This document shows positions 28,716-36,968 of a stretch of DNA of 61,395 nucleotides, piece after piece (positions within the stretch are counted from its first letter, which is position 1; every line of letters begins with the position of its first letter). This DNA comes from an uncultured Prevotellaceae bacterium (GTDB lineage: Bacteria; Bacteroidota; Bacteroidia; Bacteroidales; Bacteroidaceae). Below the pieces are notes generated by a model, which ran no database searches, was not told the DNA's origin, and saw only the letters and a list, made by a program, of their open reading frames with translations. The stretch spans positions 1 to 61,395 of the forward strand of contig CACZMV010000012.1 of the NCBI GenBank assembly GCA_902782305.1, in the 5' to 3' direction. Made by a program: the position numbers and the translations under genes.

Positions 28716-29840
28716 TTACTGGTCGAGACTCAATTCTTTATAAGACACACAATTGTTGTGTATCAGGTCCCAATCGAGTTCTACACCAATGCCTGGCTCT
28801 TTAGGTACGGTAATCATGCCGTGCTCGTCAATGGGCAACAGTCCCTTCATGGGGAACTGGAAATCTTCCTCTGGCACGAAATACTCGAACCACTTACAGT
28901 TGCGGATGGCACACGACACATGCAGGTTCACGATATCCATATAGTTCATCGTGGTGGTATGTATCTCACAGTTCATGCCAAAGCTCTCGGCCAGATGACA
29001 AATCTTCAGTGTTCCTGTAATACCACACTTCCAGGAAACGTCTGCACGAACAATGTCAGCAGCCTTCTGGTTAATCACCTGGGCTACACCCCAATGACAG
29101 CCACGTGTGGTTTCTGTAGCTGCAATGGGAATGTCCAATGCTTCGCAGAGCTGACTATACTTATACAGTTCAAAGTCGCGGAAGGGTTCTTCCAGCCAGA
29201 TATAGTTCAGACGCTCCAGTTGACGACCCACACGAATAGCTTCGTCAAGGGTGTATTCTGCTACAGGGTCACTCATTAGTCCGAAGTCATCACCTACGGC
29301 CTTTCGCAGATTCTCATGAATGCGCATATCCGTCTCTACAGGTCCACAGGGATGAACCTTATAACACTTGATGCCTCGCTTCTGATAATAGAGCGCCTCG
29401 TCAATGTATTCCTGTTCCGTGTTGTGGAAAAGTCCACTGGCATAGACGGGCAACTGCTCTCGATAAGCTCCCAGATACTGATAGAGAGGCAGTCCGGCAG
29501 CCTTGGCGCAGATGTCCCATAAGGCAACATCAATAGGTCCAGGCAGATAAACGGGGAAGAACGTCAGGTGACGGTCAATGTTCCACAACTCATGCCATAT
29601 CTTCTCATGGTCATAAGGTGAACGTCCCAACACCACAGGAGCTATGTTGTCATGGATATACGCCTCGGTCACATTACCAGAACGGGCAGCCAGTGCGGTG
29701 GCAATGCCCTCAATACCTGTATCGGTGGTTAGTTTCAGTACCATTACGTCCCAGTCCATCGCACTCTTTCCCTTGCGCTTGTCGTCGAAGAGGCACTTGT
29801 TGCGACGCACCCACCATGTTTCAATTTTCTGTATAATCAT
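28716..29840 (-). CDS. Enolase-superfamily sugar-acid dehydratase (mandelate racemase subgroup)
   Basis: 374 residues. Capping N-terminal domain, then the barrel with K161-V-H163 on the second strand, metal ligands D191 (SDP), E217 (WLEEPF) and E243 (ATET), and H294 (EIHTTT) as the expected general base. This pattern belongs to acid-sugar dehydratases, which turn aldonates into 2-keto-3-deoxyaldonates. A K-x-H rather than K-x-K motif argues against mandelate racemase itself. Six nt follow to it from the MFS gene. Substrate could be an L- or D-aldonate; not assignable by eye. Confidence 0.85.
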   Translation of the reverse strand: MIIQKIETWWVRRNKCLFDDKRKGKSAMDWDVMVLKLTTDTGIEGIATALAARSGNVTEAYIHDNIAPVVLGRSPYDHEKIWHELWNIDRHLTFFPVYLPGPIDVALWDICAKAAGLPLYQYLGAYREQLPVYASGLFHNTEQEYIDEALYYQKRGIKCYKVHPCGPVETDMRIHENLRKAVGDDFGLMSDPVAEYTLDEAIRVGRQLERLNYIWLEEPFRDFELYKYSQLCEALDIPIAATETTRGCHWGVAQVINQKAADIVRADVSWKCGITGTLKICHLAESFGMNCEIHTTTMNYMDIVNLHVSCAIRNCKWFEYFVPEEDFQFPMKGLLPIDEHGMITVPKEPGIGVELDWDLIHNNCVSYKELSLDQ

Positions 29841-29846
29841 ATTGCT

Positions 29847-31151
29847 TTAGAATTTAATTTGTCTAATAGGAACGAAAAGCCTTAATATCAACCATGCCAG
29901 CAGATACATACAACTGGCTATCATGAAGATGGAGGCGTAGTTACCCGTCCACTCCAGAATGAGTCCGACAAACGATGAGGCCAGCGCTCCACCTACAGCA
30001 CCGCCCACACTGCTAATGCCCGTCATCGAACCCACCACCTGCTTGGGATAGACATCCGATACGATGGTGAAGATGTTGGAAGCCCATGCCTGATGCGTAC
30101 TGGTTGCCAATCCGATAATCAATACCACGATCCACATGTTCTCGATATAAGGTACCGCATTCAAGGGCAATACCAACAGCGCAAACAACAGGATGGTGGT
30201 CTTGCGGGCAAAATCGATGGAACGTCCGAACTTGATAAACTGCGAGGAAACATGTCCTCCATAGATGCCACCGATACTCGACATCGTATAGATGATGATG
30301 AGTGGCAATACGGTTGCTTTCAAATCTACTCCATGTGTCTTGTTCAGGAAGTCTGGTGTCCAGAACAGGAAGAACCACCATACCCAGTCTGTTACGAAAC
30401 GCGAGAACAAGATGGCATAGGTCTGCCGATGCTGGAACAATTGGCGCCAAGTGATTTTAGATTCTGGATTCTCTTGATTGTCTTGATTATCTTGATTTTC
30501 TAGATCTTCTTGATCATCATCCGAATGGATATACGCCAATTCCTCTTCATTCACCTGAGGATGTCTCTTGGGAGAATGATATAGAATCCACCAGATCACT
30601 ACCCAGATGAATCCCAACATACCGGTTACAATGAAAGCCCAGCGCCATCCCCATTGCAGTGTAATGGCTGTTACAATGATGGGGGCGATAATGGCTCCAA
30701 TCGTGGTTCCTGAGTTGAAGAGTCCGGTGGCATAGGCACGGTCTCGCTTGGGGAACCACTCCGCAATGACCTTTACAGCAGCAGGAAAGTTTCCTGCCTC
30801 GCCCAATCCTAAGATGGCACGAGCCGCACCAAAACCAGTCACTGAACGAACGGTGGCGTGCAACACGGCACCGATGCTCCATACCACAATGGCGATGGAA
30901 TAGCCCAGTTTACTGCCAAAACGGTCCAACATCCTACCTCCTAACAGCATACCGATGCCATAGGCTACCTGGAAAGCGGTGACGATATAGCCATAGTCAG
31001 CCTCCGTCCATCCCAGGTCTTCCTGGATATATGGCTTCAGCAATCCAATGACCTGACGGTCGATGTAATTGATGGTGGTGGCAAAGAATATAAGTGCCAC
31101 CACCGTCCATCTGACGTTGGTCATCTTCTTTTTGACGCTCGATAGTTTCAT
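29847..31151 (-). CDS. MFS transporter, ExuT/anion:cation symporter type
   Basis: 434 residues, twelve predicted membrane helices. The N-terminus RWTVVALIFFATTINYIDRQVIGLLKPYIQ is typical of hexuronate/aldonate symporters, and the operon supports sugar-acid uptake at the inner membrane. The cytoplasmic loop between helices 6 and 7 has an unusual acidic Gln/Asn/Asp run (DDDQEDLENQDNQDNQENPE) encoded by five 9-bp tandem units (30473-30517). Three nt separate it from the SDR gene. Confidence 0.88.
   Translation of the reverse strand: MKLSSVKKKMTNVRWTVVALIFFATTINYIDRQVIGLLKPYIQEDLGWTEADYGYIVTAFQVAYGIGMLLGGRMLDRFGSKLGYSIAIVVWSIGAVLHATVRSVTGFGAARAILGLGEAGNFPAAVKVIAEWFPKRDRAYATGLFNSGTTIGAIIAPIIVTAITLQWGWRWAFIVTGMLGFIWVVIWWILYHSPKRHPQVNEEELAYIHSDDDQEDLENQDNQDNQENPESKITWRQLFQHRQTYAILFSRFVTDWVWWFFLFWTPDFLNKTHGVDLKATVLPLIIIYTMSSIGGIYGGHVSSQFIKFGRSIDFARKTTILLFALLVLPLNAVPYIENMWIVVLIIGLATSTHQAWASNIFTIVSDVYPKQVVGSMTGISSVGGAVGGALASSFVGLILEWTGNYASIFMIASCMYLLAWLILRLFVPIRQIKF
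30473..30517. repeat. Nonamer tandem repeat in the MFS gene
   Basis: Plus strand units: CTTGATTGT, CTTGATTAT, CTTGATTTT, CTAGATCTT, CTTGATCAT. Being 9 nt each, copy changes keep frame and alter only the length of the cytoplasmic loop. Confidence 0.75.
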
Positions 31152-31154
31152 GGC

Positions 31155-31898
31155 TTAGAATGCTTCTGACGCACCTGCATCTACAGGGAGGAATACACCA
31201 TCTACATAGCTGCCTGCTGGCGATGAGAGATAGAGTGCTGCATAACCGATATCCTCTGGTTGTCCGAAGGTCTTCATAGGGATACGACGCAGGATGTTTG
31301 CCTTGCGTTGTGGGTCATTGTCCGTTGCTTTGTGGAACATCGGGGTGTCAATCCAACCCGGTGCAATGGTATTGATGCGAATGCCCTTGGGTGACAGCTC
31401 TGCCACCAGACTGCGTTGCAATCCTAAGATAGCGGTCTTGGCGGTGGTATAGGCCACAATCTGCTCCATACCCATGATGGCCGACATCGAACTGATCAGG
31501 ATGATATGTCCCTTGCCACGTTCCACCATCAATTTGGCAAACTCGCGGCTCAGGGCAAATACACTCATCACGTGGACGTTCAGCACATCCAGAAACTCTT
31601 TGTCGCTGACATCCAATGCCCATTTCTTCAGGTGCGTACCAGCACAGTTTACTAAGATGTCCACAGCGCCAATCTCCTTCACCAAGGCAGGAATCTCGTC
31701 TATCTTGGTCACATCGAAGGCACGATAGCTGCACTTCTCGCCCAACTGCTGCTGAGCCTGGCGCAATTTCTCCTCATTACGTCCTACGATGATCACTTCG
31801 GCTCCAGCCTCTATAAATACCTTGGCAATGCCCAGACCCAGTCCACTGCCACCACCTGTCACTACGGCTTTCTGTCCGTCAATTCTAAATGCGTTCAT
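31155..31898 (-). CDS. Short-chain dehydrogenase/reductase
   Basis: 247 residues, classical SDR. Cofactor motif TGGGSGLGLG near residues 14-23, NAG-equivalent NCAGTH, catalytic Ser in ISSMSA, YxxxK as YTTAK, and the PG motif in IAPGWIDTP. C-terminal PVDAG is typical of sugar-related SDRs such as gluconate 5-dehydrogenase-like enzymes. In the operon it probably oxidises or reduces a keto-deoxy or keto-aldonate with NAD(P). Substrate unassigned. Confidence 0.88.
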   Translation of the reverse strand: MNAFRIDGQKAVVTGGGSGLGLGIAKVFIEAGAEVIIVGRNEEKLRQAQQQLGEKCSYRAFDVTKIDEIPALVKEIGAVDILVNCAGTHLKKWALDVSDKEFLDVLNVHVMSVFALSREFAKLMVERGKGHIILISSMSAIMGMEQIVAYTTAKTAILGLQRSLVAELSPKGIRINTIAPGWIDTPMFHKATDNDPQRKANILRRIPMKTFGQPEDIGYAALYLSSPAGSYVDGVFLPVDAGASEAF

Positions 31899-31913
31899 AT
31901 TTTCTGATTTGTT

Positions 31914-32609
31914 TTACATTATTTCAAACTTTGCAAAGGCTTCCACAGTGCTCATGCCCTGTTCCAAAGCCTGCTTCACCTGTTTCTCTCCACGTGCCTT
32001 CTCGATAGCACCTGCAAAGGCTTCTTCCTCGGCCTCACGGGGCACGATGATAACACCGTCCAAATCGCCGAAGACAATGTCGCCGGGACGTACGTTGATA
32101 CCCCCGAACTCAATGGGTACACGATAGTCTATCACCTTGCCACGAGGTCCTTGGTCTTGTGCATAGGTACCTTGTGAGAAGGTAGGGAAGTTCAGGCGCA
32201 ATATCTCATTGGTGTCTCGTGAGAAACCATCTACCACAGCACCCGCAGCACCAATGGCAATAGCACGTGTGCTCATCAGTCCTCCCCACAGTGCATAACG
32301 GGGCGACGAGCCACTACAGATATACACCTCGCCAGCCTTCAACTGGTCCAGTGCTTCAAACATGATACCGAAGGGTTTGCGCATCACTTCCAACTGCGTG
32401 TCTTGTTGGCGCTCGGCAAATACATCAGCCTCCAGCACAGGCATGGCACGTCCAATGACCACCATGTCACGTCTAAGGGGTTTGATATGTGGGGGCAGGA
32501 ATTGGTGCAGATAACCCATCTTGTCAAGCACATCGCCTACCAAAGCGGTAAACAGTTCCTTACGGGCTATGCCGAACAGTTCCTCATCGTTTTTCCAAAG
32601 GTTAGTCAT
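31914..32609 (-). CDS. RraA-like protein, probable keto-acid aldolase
   Basis: 231 residues from the ATG at 32609 (MTNLWKNDEELFGIARKELF); an in-frame ATG at 32660 lies in the preceding terminator stem and is unlikely. RraA/HMG-aldolase fold: GAAGAVVDGFSRDTNEI and RVPIEFGGINVRPGDIVFGDLDGVIIVP carry the conserved Arg/Asp of the divalent-metal aldolase site. Homologues cleave 4-hydroxy-2-oxo acids to pyruvate or act as RNase E regulators; the operon points to the aldolase role. First gene of the operon, right after the terminator of the peptidase gene. Confidence 0.82.
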   Translation of the reverse strand: MTNLWKNDEELFGIARKELFTALVGDVLDKMGYLHQFLPPHIKPLRRDMVVIGRAMPVLEADVFAERQQDTQLEVMRKPFGIMFEALDQLKAGEVYICSGSSPRYALWGGLMSTRAIAIGAAGAVVDGFSRDTNEILRLNFPTFSQGTYAQDQGPRGKVIDYRVPIEFGGINVRPGDIVFGDLDGVIIVPREAEEEAFAGAIEKARGEKQVKQALEQGMSTVEAFAKFEIM

Positions 32610-32637
32610 AAGTAGGTTTGTTTTTGGTGAAATAATA

Positions 32638-32669
32638 GAAAGGGATGCGCACTGAGGCACATCCCTTTC
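32638..32669 (-). terminator. Terminator after the C1B peptidase gene
   Basis: Ten-bp perfect stem GAAAGGGATG/CATCCCTTTC around a 12-nt loop, 6 nt past the peptidase stop, followed leftward by a broken T-rich tail. It separates the peptidase from the sugar-acid operon. Confidence 0.6.
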
Positions 32670-32675
32670 ATATGA

Positions 32676-33884
32676 TTACAATCCCAGCTTCTTGCGAATC
32701 TCGGCAGGGATAGCGTTTTTGTTGATCAGGAAGTCCATGGTGTTGGCAGCGATAAAGGCCTTGGTCATATACCAGATGCCCTTGTAGTCGCCAGTTTTAC
32801 CCCATGAGTTCTGTACCATATAATACTCCTTGCCGTTCTGGTCCTTGGCCACACCGAAGATGTGCATGCCGTGATCGTCGGTCAGTTCCCAGTTGTCGAA
32901 ACGCTCCTGACGCATCTCCTGAGTAGGAACGATCTCAGGCACTTTGCAACCCAGTGAGTCAATGATGTCGCGCTTCTTGGTAGCGGTCATCTTCAGCCAC
33001 TTGGCCATGTCGCTGCCCTGCAGGCTCTGAGTCTTCTTGTCGTCTACGGCATAGGCCAGACCCTTGCGTGTAAATCCAGGCTCGCTCACGTCGCCACCCC
33101 ATGCTACGGTATAGCCCTGCTCAATGGCGTTGTCGATAATCTGCATCATCTCGTCCATGGGCACGTTGTAGGAAAGTGGGAAGCGCCAGTTATCCTGCAC
33201 CTCTACGGCAAACGCTGTGTAGAAAGGATGGTGGGTATAGCTGGTAATGCTTACATAGTCGTCGAGGTTGATGCCCAGAGAGGCCATAAAGCTCTTTGGG
33301 GTATATTCCTTACCCTCGTAGGTGAACTTCTCAGGACATTTGCCCAGATAAGCGTCGAGAATGCCCTGCATACCTGTCTTCCATGCTTTGCTCAGCTTCT
33401 TGGCGTCGCTCTTGGCTACTGCTTCTACGTAAGGTGACAGTACTCTGAAGAACTCGTTGAAGTTGTTCAGTGAGTCACCGTAGAGTGAGCCGGGGAAAGG
33501 CATAGCGTCAATGGGACAGATGCCGTGGGTCTTCAAGGTGTGAAGCACGTCCTCGGCACTTCCACCCTGTGCAAACTGGCAGTCACCGTGGTAGCGAACC
33601 ACCTGGATGGCGCGCTCCATATAGGTCTTGTTGGCTACGAAAGCCTCACAGAGAGTGTACTGCTTGCCGGTAGCTTTCAGAATCTCTGCCTCAAAGAAGG
33701 AGAGGGTAGAGTAGTCCCAGCACGTACCCGAACGGTTCTGGTCCTTGATGGTAGTGATAGGATTCTCCTTGATGACCGTAAATACGGGCTTGTTGTCAAC
33801 TTTGGCGGGAGCCTTTTTCTTGGCTGCCTGTGCGCCTACTGCCACTAAGGCCAGCAGGGCGAATGTCATTAGTTTCTTCATCAT
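32676..33884 (-). CDS. Secreted C1B (bleomycin hydrolase-type) cysteine aminopeptidase
   Basis: 402 residues with a signal peptide (MTFALLALVAVGAQA). Papain-like PepC fold: oxyanion Gln and nucleophile in DQNRSGTCWDYSTLSFFE, catalytic His in DDHGMHIFGVA, Asn in VQNSWG. Cytoplasmic PepC enzymes are aminopeptidases; an exported form suggests periplasmic or surface peptide trimming. The C-terminus ends KKLGL, so the self-capping tail typical of PepC may be modified. Own promoter upstream, own terminator downstream. Confidence 0.9.
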   Translation of the reverse strand: MMKKLMTFALLALVAVGAQAAKKKAPAKVDNKPVFTVIKENPITTIKDQNRSGTCWDYSTLSFFEAEILKATGKQYTLCEAFVANKTYMERAIQVVRYHGDCQFAQGGSAEDVLHTLKTHGICPIDAMPFPGSLYGDSLNNFNEFFRVLSPYVEAVAKSDAKKLSKAWKTGMQGILDAYLGKCPEKFTYEGKEYTPKSFMASLGINLDDYVSITSYTHHPFYTAFAVEVQDNWRFPLSYNVPMDEMMQIIDNAIEQGYTVAWGGDVSEPGFTRKGLAYAVDDKKTQSLQGSDMAKWLKMTATKKRDIIDSLGCKVPEIVPTQEMRQERFDNWELTDDHGMHIFGVAKDQNGKEYYMVQNSWGKTGDYKGIWYMTKAFIAANTMDFLINKNAIPAEIRKKLGL

Positions 33885-33911
33885 ATTCTTATTTTAATTC
33901 AATTATAGCTG

Positions 33912-33943
33912 CAAAGTTACACACTTATTTTGTGGTTTCCAAT
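33912..33943 (-). promoter_or_regulatory. Promoter of the C1B peptidase gene
   Basis: Minus strand: ATTG (33943-33940), 20 nt, TAACTTTG (33919-33912), 27 nt before the ATG. One mismatch in the -33 box. Confidence 0.6.
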
Positions 33944-33961
33944 TTTTTTAGTGAGTTTTTA

Positions 33962-35350
33962 TCAATTTCTCGCCATGAATTCTTCCAATTCCTTTGGATG
34001 ATAAGGAATGCGCTTCTGTCCCAGGAATCGGCAACCGTCCTTGGTAATCAGCACATCGTCCTCAATGCGGATGCCGCCAAAGTCCTTGTAGGTCTCCAAC
34101 TTGTCGAAGTTCAGGAACTCCTTGCAGTGGCCTGAGGCCTTCCACTCGTCAATCAGCTGAGGAATGAAGTAGATGCCGGGCTCGTCGGTTACCACGAAAC
34201 CTTCCTGCAGTCTGCGACCCATGCGCAGGCAGTTGGTACCAAACTGTTCCAGGTTGGGGCGTGTCTCCTCGTCGAAACCTACGTATATCTGTCCCAGTCC
34301 TTCCATGTCGTGAACGTCCATACCCATCATGTGTCCCAGTCCGTGAGGCAGGAACATGGCATGAGCACCAGCCTTTACGGCTTCTTCGGTGTCGCCCTTC
34401 ATCAGTCCCAGCTCCTTCAAGCGGTCTGTCATCATACGACAAACGGCCATGTGTACGTCAAAATATTTCACGCCAGGCTTGGCCACTTCCAACACATAGT
34501 CGTGACAAGCTTCCACAATGCTGTATATCTCCAACTGACGCTGGGTGAACTTTCCGTTCACGGGCATCGTGCGGGTATGGTCTGAACAATAGTCGTCCAG
34601 TTCGCAACCGGCATCACACAACACCAGTCTGCCATCCTCCAACTTTGCCTCCGACGGATTACCATGCATAATCTCTCCATGCTGACTGAAGATGGTGGCG
34701 AAGCTCACCTGGTTGGCCAACGAACGGGCAATGCCGTCAACCTGACCTCCAATGAAGCGTTCTGTCACCCCGGGCTTGATCAATAGCTGGGCGGTGGTGT
34801 GCATGGCATAGCCCACGTCGCAAGCACGGTCGATGGCTTCGATTTCCTGTGCTTCTTTGGTAGAGCGCATCTTTACAACTGCCTGGATTAGAGCGAGTGA
34901 CGCTTTCTCCTTTTGTTGAGAAGGATGGATGCCCAGCAGGTCCATGATCTGTATTTTTGTGTCGAAACGATAGGGAGGAAGATAATGGATTTTTGATGTC
35001 TGATGTTTGATGTAAGAGGTAAGTTGCGCCATCGGAGCCGTCTTGCTCACACCCACCTCAGCAGCCAAATCTGCCACCGATGGTGTGAAGCCCATCCATA
35101 CAATATCCTCTACATCAATGTCGTCGCCAAACAATATTTCCTCATCATGGTCGATGTCAATCACACCCACCAATCCGTCACGATGCTGACCAAAGTAGTA
35201 CAGGAATGATGAATCCTGACGCATGGGAGCGTAGCAGTTGGCGGGGTAGTTACAAGGTGCGTCATTGTTTCCGAAGAGCACAATCACCCCTTCACCCACC
35301 AATTTTTTCAGCTCGGCACGACGCCGTATATAAGTTTCTTTTGTAAACAT
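33962..35350 (-). CDS. pepP: Xaa-Pro aminopeptidase (PepP-type, M24B)
   Basis: 462 residues. Removes N-terminal residues before proline with two metal ions. N-terminal creatinase-like domain, then the pita-bread domain with ligands in CDAGCELDDYCSDHTRTMPV (two Asp), HGLGHMMGMDVHD (His), VTDEPGIYF (Glu) and GGIRIEDDVLI (Glu). No signal peptide, so cytoplasmic. It is downstream of trmD with a 32-nt spacer and probably shares its transcript. Confidence 0.94.
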   Translation of the reverse strand: MFTKETYIRRRAELKKLVGEGVIVLFGNNDAPCNYPANCYAPMRQDSSFLYYFGQHRDGLVGVIDIDHDEEILFGDDIDVEDIVWMGFTPSVADLAAEVGVSKTAPMAQLTSYIKHQTSKIHYLPPYRFDTKIQIMDLLGIHPSQQKEKASLALIQAVVKMRSTKEAQEIEAIDRACDVGYAMHTTAQLLIKPGVTERFIGGQVDGIARSLANQVSFATIFSQHGEIMHGNPSEAKLEDGRLVLCDAGCELDDYCSDHTRTMPVNGKFTQRQLEIYSIVEACHDYVLEVAKPGVKYFDVHMAVCRMMTDRLKELGLMKGDTEEAVKAGAHAMFLPHGLGHMMGMDVHDMEGLGQIYVGFDEETRPNLEQFGTNCLRMGRRLQEGFVVTDEPGIYFIPQLIDEWKASGHCKEFLNFDKLETYKDFGGIRIEDDVLITKDGCRFLGQKRIPYHPKELEEFMARN

Positions 35351-35382
35351 AGTTTATTGTTATTAATAGTGTTAAATAGATG

Positions 35383-36060
35383 TCAGTCTTTCAAAAGGTC
35401 GGGTCTCAGTTTCCTCGTACGCTCCATGGCCTGTTCCAATTCCCACTCCCTCACTTTCGCCTCGTTGCCACTGAGCAGGATCTCGGGCACCTTCCATCCT
35501 TTATAGTCGGCAGGACGCGTATAGATAGGTGCTGCCAGCAGGTCGTCCTGGAAACAGTCCGACAGGGCACTCTGCTCATCGCCAATCACCCCTGGCACCA
35601 CGCGCACAATGGCATCGGCTATCATGGCAGCCACCAGCTCACCACCCGTCAATACAAAGTCACCTATCGATATCTCCTTCGTAATCAGATGGTCTCTCAC
35701 GCGCTGGTCAATACCCTTATAGTGACCAGCCAGGATAATCAGGTTACCCTTCATCGACAGCTCGTTGGCCATGTGCTGGTCAAAGCGCTCACCGTCGGGC
35801 GATGTGAATATCACCTCGTCATAGTCGCGCTCCGCTTTCAGGGCTGTGATACAACGGTCTATGGGCTCACACTGCATCACCATACCTGCACTGCCTCCGT
35901 AAGGGTAGTCGTCCACCCTGCGCCATTTGTCCAGCGTGTAGTCACGCAGGTTGTGCAGGCGTATTTCCGCCAATCCTTTCTTCTCGGCACGTGCCAGTAT
36001 CGATTCGTGTACAAAGCCCTCCAGCATTTCGGGCAATACGGTGATGATGTCTATTCTCAT
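35383..36060 (-). CDS. trmD: tRNA (guanine37-N1)-methyltransferase TrmD
   Basis: 225 residues. Methylates G37 of tRNAs with SAM, in the cytoplasm, using a trefoil-knot (SPOUT) fold as a dimer. N-terminal [24 protein letters not shown] (usually GGGPGMV), and the SAM-binding [25 protein letters not shown]. Here it is not in the usual rpsP-rimM-trmD-rplS arrangement. The start is fixed by the ATG directly following four 7-nt repeats that fill the whole gap to the patatin stop. Confidence 0.96.
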   Translation of the reverse strand: MRIDIITVLPEMLEGFVHESILARAEKKGLAEIRLHNLRDYTLDKWRRVDDYPYGGSAGMVMQCEPIDRCITALKAERDYDEVIFTSPDGERFDQHMANELSMKGNLIILAGHYKGIDQRVRDHLITKEISIGDFVLTGGELVAAMIADAIVRVVPGVIGDEQSALSDCFQDDLLAAPIYTRPADYKGWKVPEILLSGNEAKVREWELEQAMERTRKLRPDLLKD

Positions 36061-36088
36061 TGAACTTTGAACTTTGATCTTTGATCTT
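36061..36088 (-). repeat. Four heptads filling the patatin-trmD gap
   Basis: Minus strand: AAGATCA twice then AAGTTCA twice, ending directly at the trmD ATG. The array reaches the patatin stop codon (36090-36088). Confidence 0.85.
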
Positions 36089-36945
36089 TATGATTTGTAG
36101 AATTCGATGATGCGGTCTATATATTCTAGGCCTTTCTTGCGCCCCAGTAGATAGACCTTTTGCATCTGCATCGGGTCGTGCGATATGTGGCCGATGGGTA
36201 TCTTCTCGTCCGGACGAATCACCAGACAGCGGCCCAGTCGCTCGGCGTTGGCCACATATTCCAGCTGATAGTTATACATCTGGTGCCGTTCGTCCAGGGC
36301 TTTCAGGAAGTGTGGGTATTTCCACAAGGCCATGCGCATCAGCGCCATCAGTCGGTTGTGCTCTTTCTGATACCCCAGCGGTTGCGTCAGTATCACCACG
36401 TTACGCTTGTATCCGATGCTCTCGAAATACTGCAGCGGAATCGAGTCGCTCACGCCTCCGTCCAGTAGTTTGTGCCCCTGCACCTTCACCACCTTCGATG
36501 CCAGTGGCATGGATGCAGAGGCTCTGAGCCATTCCAGCTCATCATAGTCTACATGGTCCATCTTGTGATACACCGCCTCTCCCGTCGTCACGTCCGTACA
36601 TACAATGATGAACTCCAGGGGATTCTCTTCAAAGGCCTTGATGTCAAAGATGTCGTATTTGTAGGGCACCACGTGATAGCCGAACTTCGCGTTGAAGTAA
36701 TCGCCGCTCAGCAGTAGCGACTTCATACCGCTATACCGCGAGTCCTTGGCAAAACGGGTGTTGTATCGGATGGCGCGACCTATCTGGCGCGATTTGTAGT
36801 TACAGCCAAATGCAGCACCTGCCGACACACCAATGAGTCCGTCAGGTTCCACATTGTGCTCCATCATCACGTCAGTAATGCCAGCGGTCCACAAACCGCG
36901 CATGGCACCACCCTCTAGTACCAGACCCTTCTTTCCGTTAACCAT
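36088..36945 (-). CDS. Patatin-like phospholipase (YjjU/RssA type, cytoplasmic)
   Basis: 285 residues, no signal peptide. Oxyanion loop LEGGAMRGLW, nucleophile elbow GVSAGA, and LLDGGVSDSIP with the catalytic Asp: a full Ser-Asp dyad. C-terminal half contains the family-typical YHKMDHVDYDELEWLRASASMP. Predicted acyl hydrolase on phospholipids or lysophospholipids; role unknown. The ATG lies inside a TTAAGGG-type heptad array running from carB, so copy changes would move or remove the start. Confidence 0.88.
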   Translation of the reverse strand: MVNGKKGLVLEGGAMRGLWTAGITDVMMEHNVEPDGLIGVSAGAAFGCNYKSRQIGRAIRYNTRFAKDSRYSGMKSLLLSGDYFNAKFGYHVVPYKYDIFDIKAFEENPLEFIIVCTDVTTGEAVYHKMDHVDYDELEWLRASASMPLASKVVKVQGHKLLDGGVSDSIPLQYFESIGYKRNVVILTQPLGYQKEHNRLMALMRMALWKYPHFLKALDERHQMYNYQLEYVANAERLGRCLVIRPDEKIPIGHISHDPMQMQKVYLLGRKKGLEYIDRIIEFYKS

Positions 36946-36962
36946 TAACCCTTAACCCTTAA
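36935..36962 (-). repeat. TTAAGGG-type heptad array containing the patatin start codon
   Basis: Plus strand units CCGTTAA, CCATTAA, CCCTTAA, CCCTTAA (7 nt each). On the minus strand the variant unit TTAATGG supplies the ATG at 36945. The array begins 6 nt from the carB stop. Confidence 0.85.
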
Positions 36963-36968
36963 CCGTCT

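Noticed and set aside
31914-32609. Annotation as demethylmenaquinone methyltransferase
   Set aside because: That older name for RraA-like proteins is not supported; the operon and fold fit a keto-acid aldolase-like role.
35380-36063. Long plus-strand ORF of ~227 codons opposite trmD
   Set aside because: It is an exact antisense shadow of trmD, which carries all family motifs; the plus-strand product has no recognisable features.
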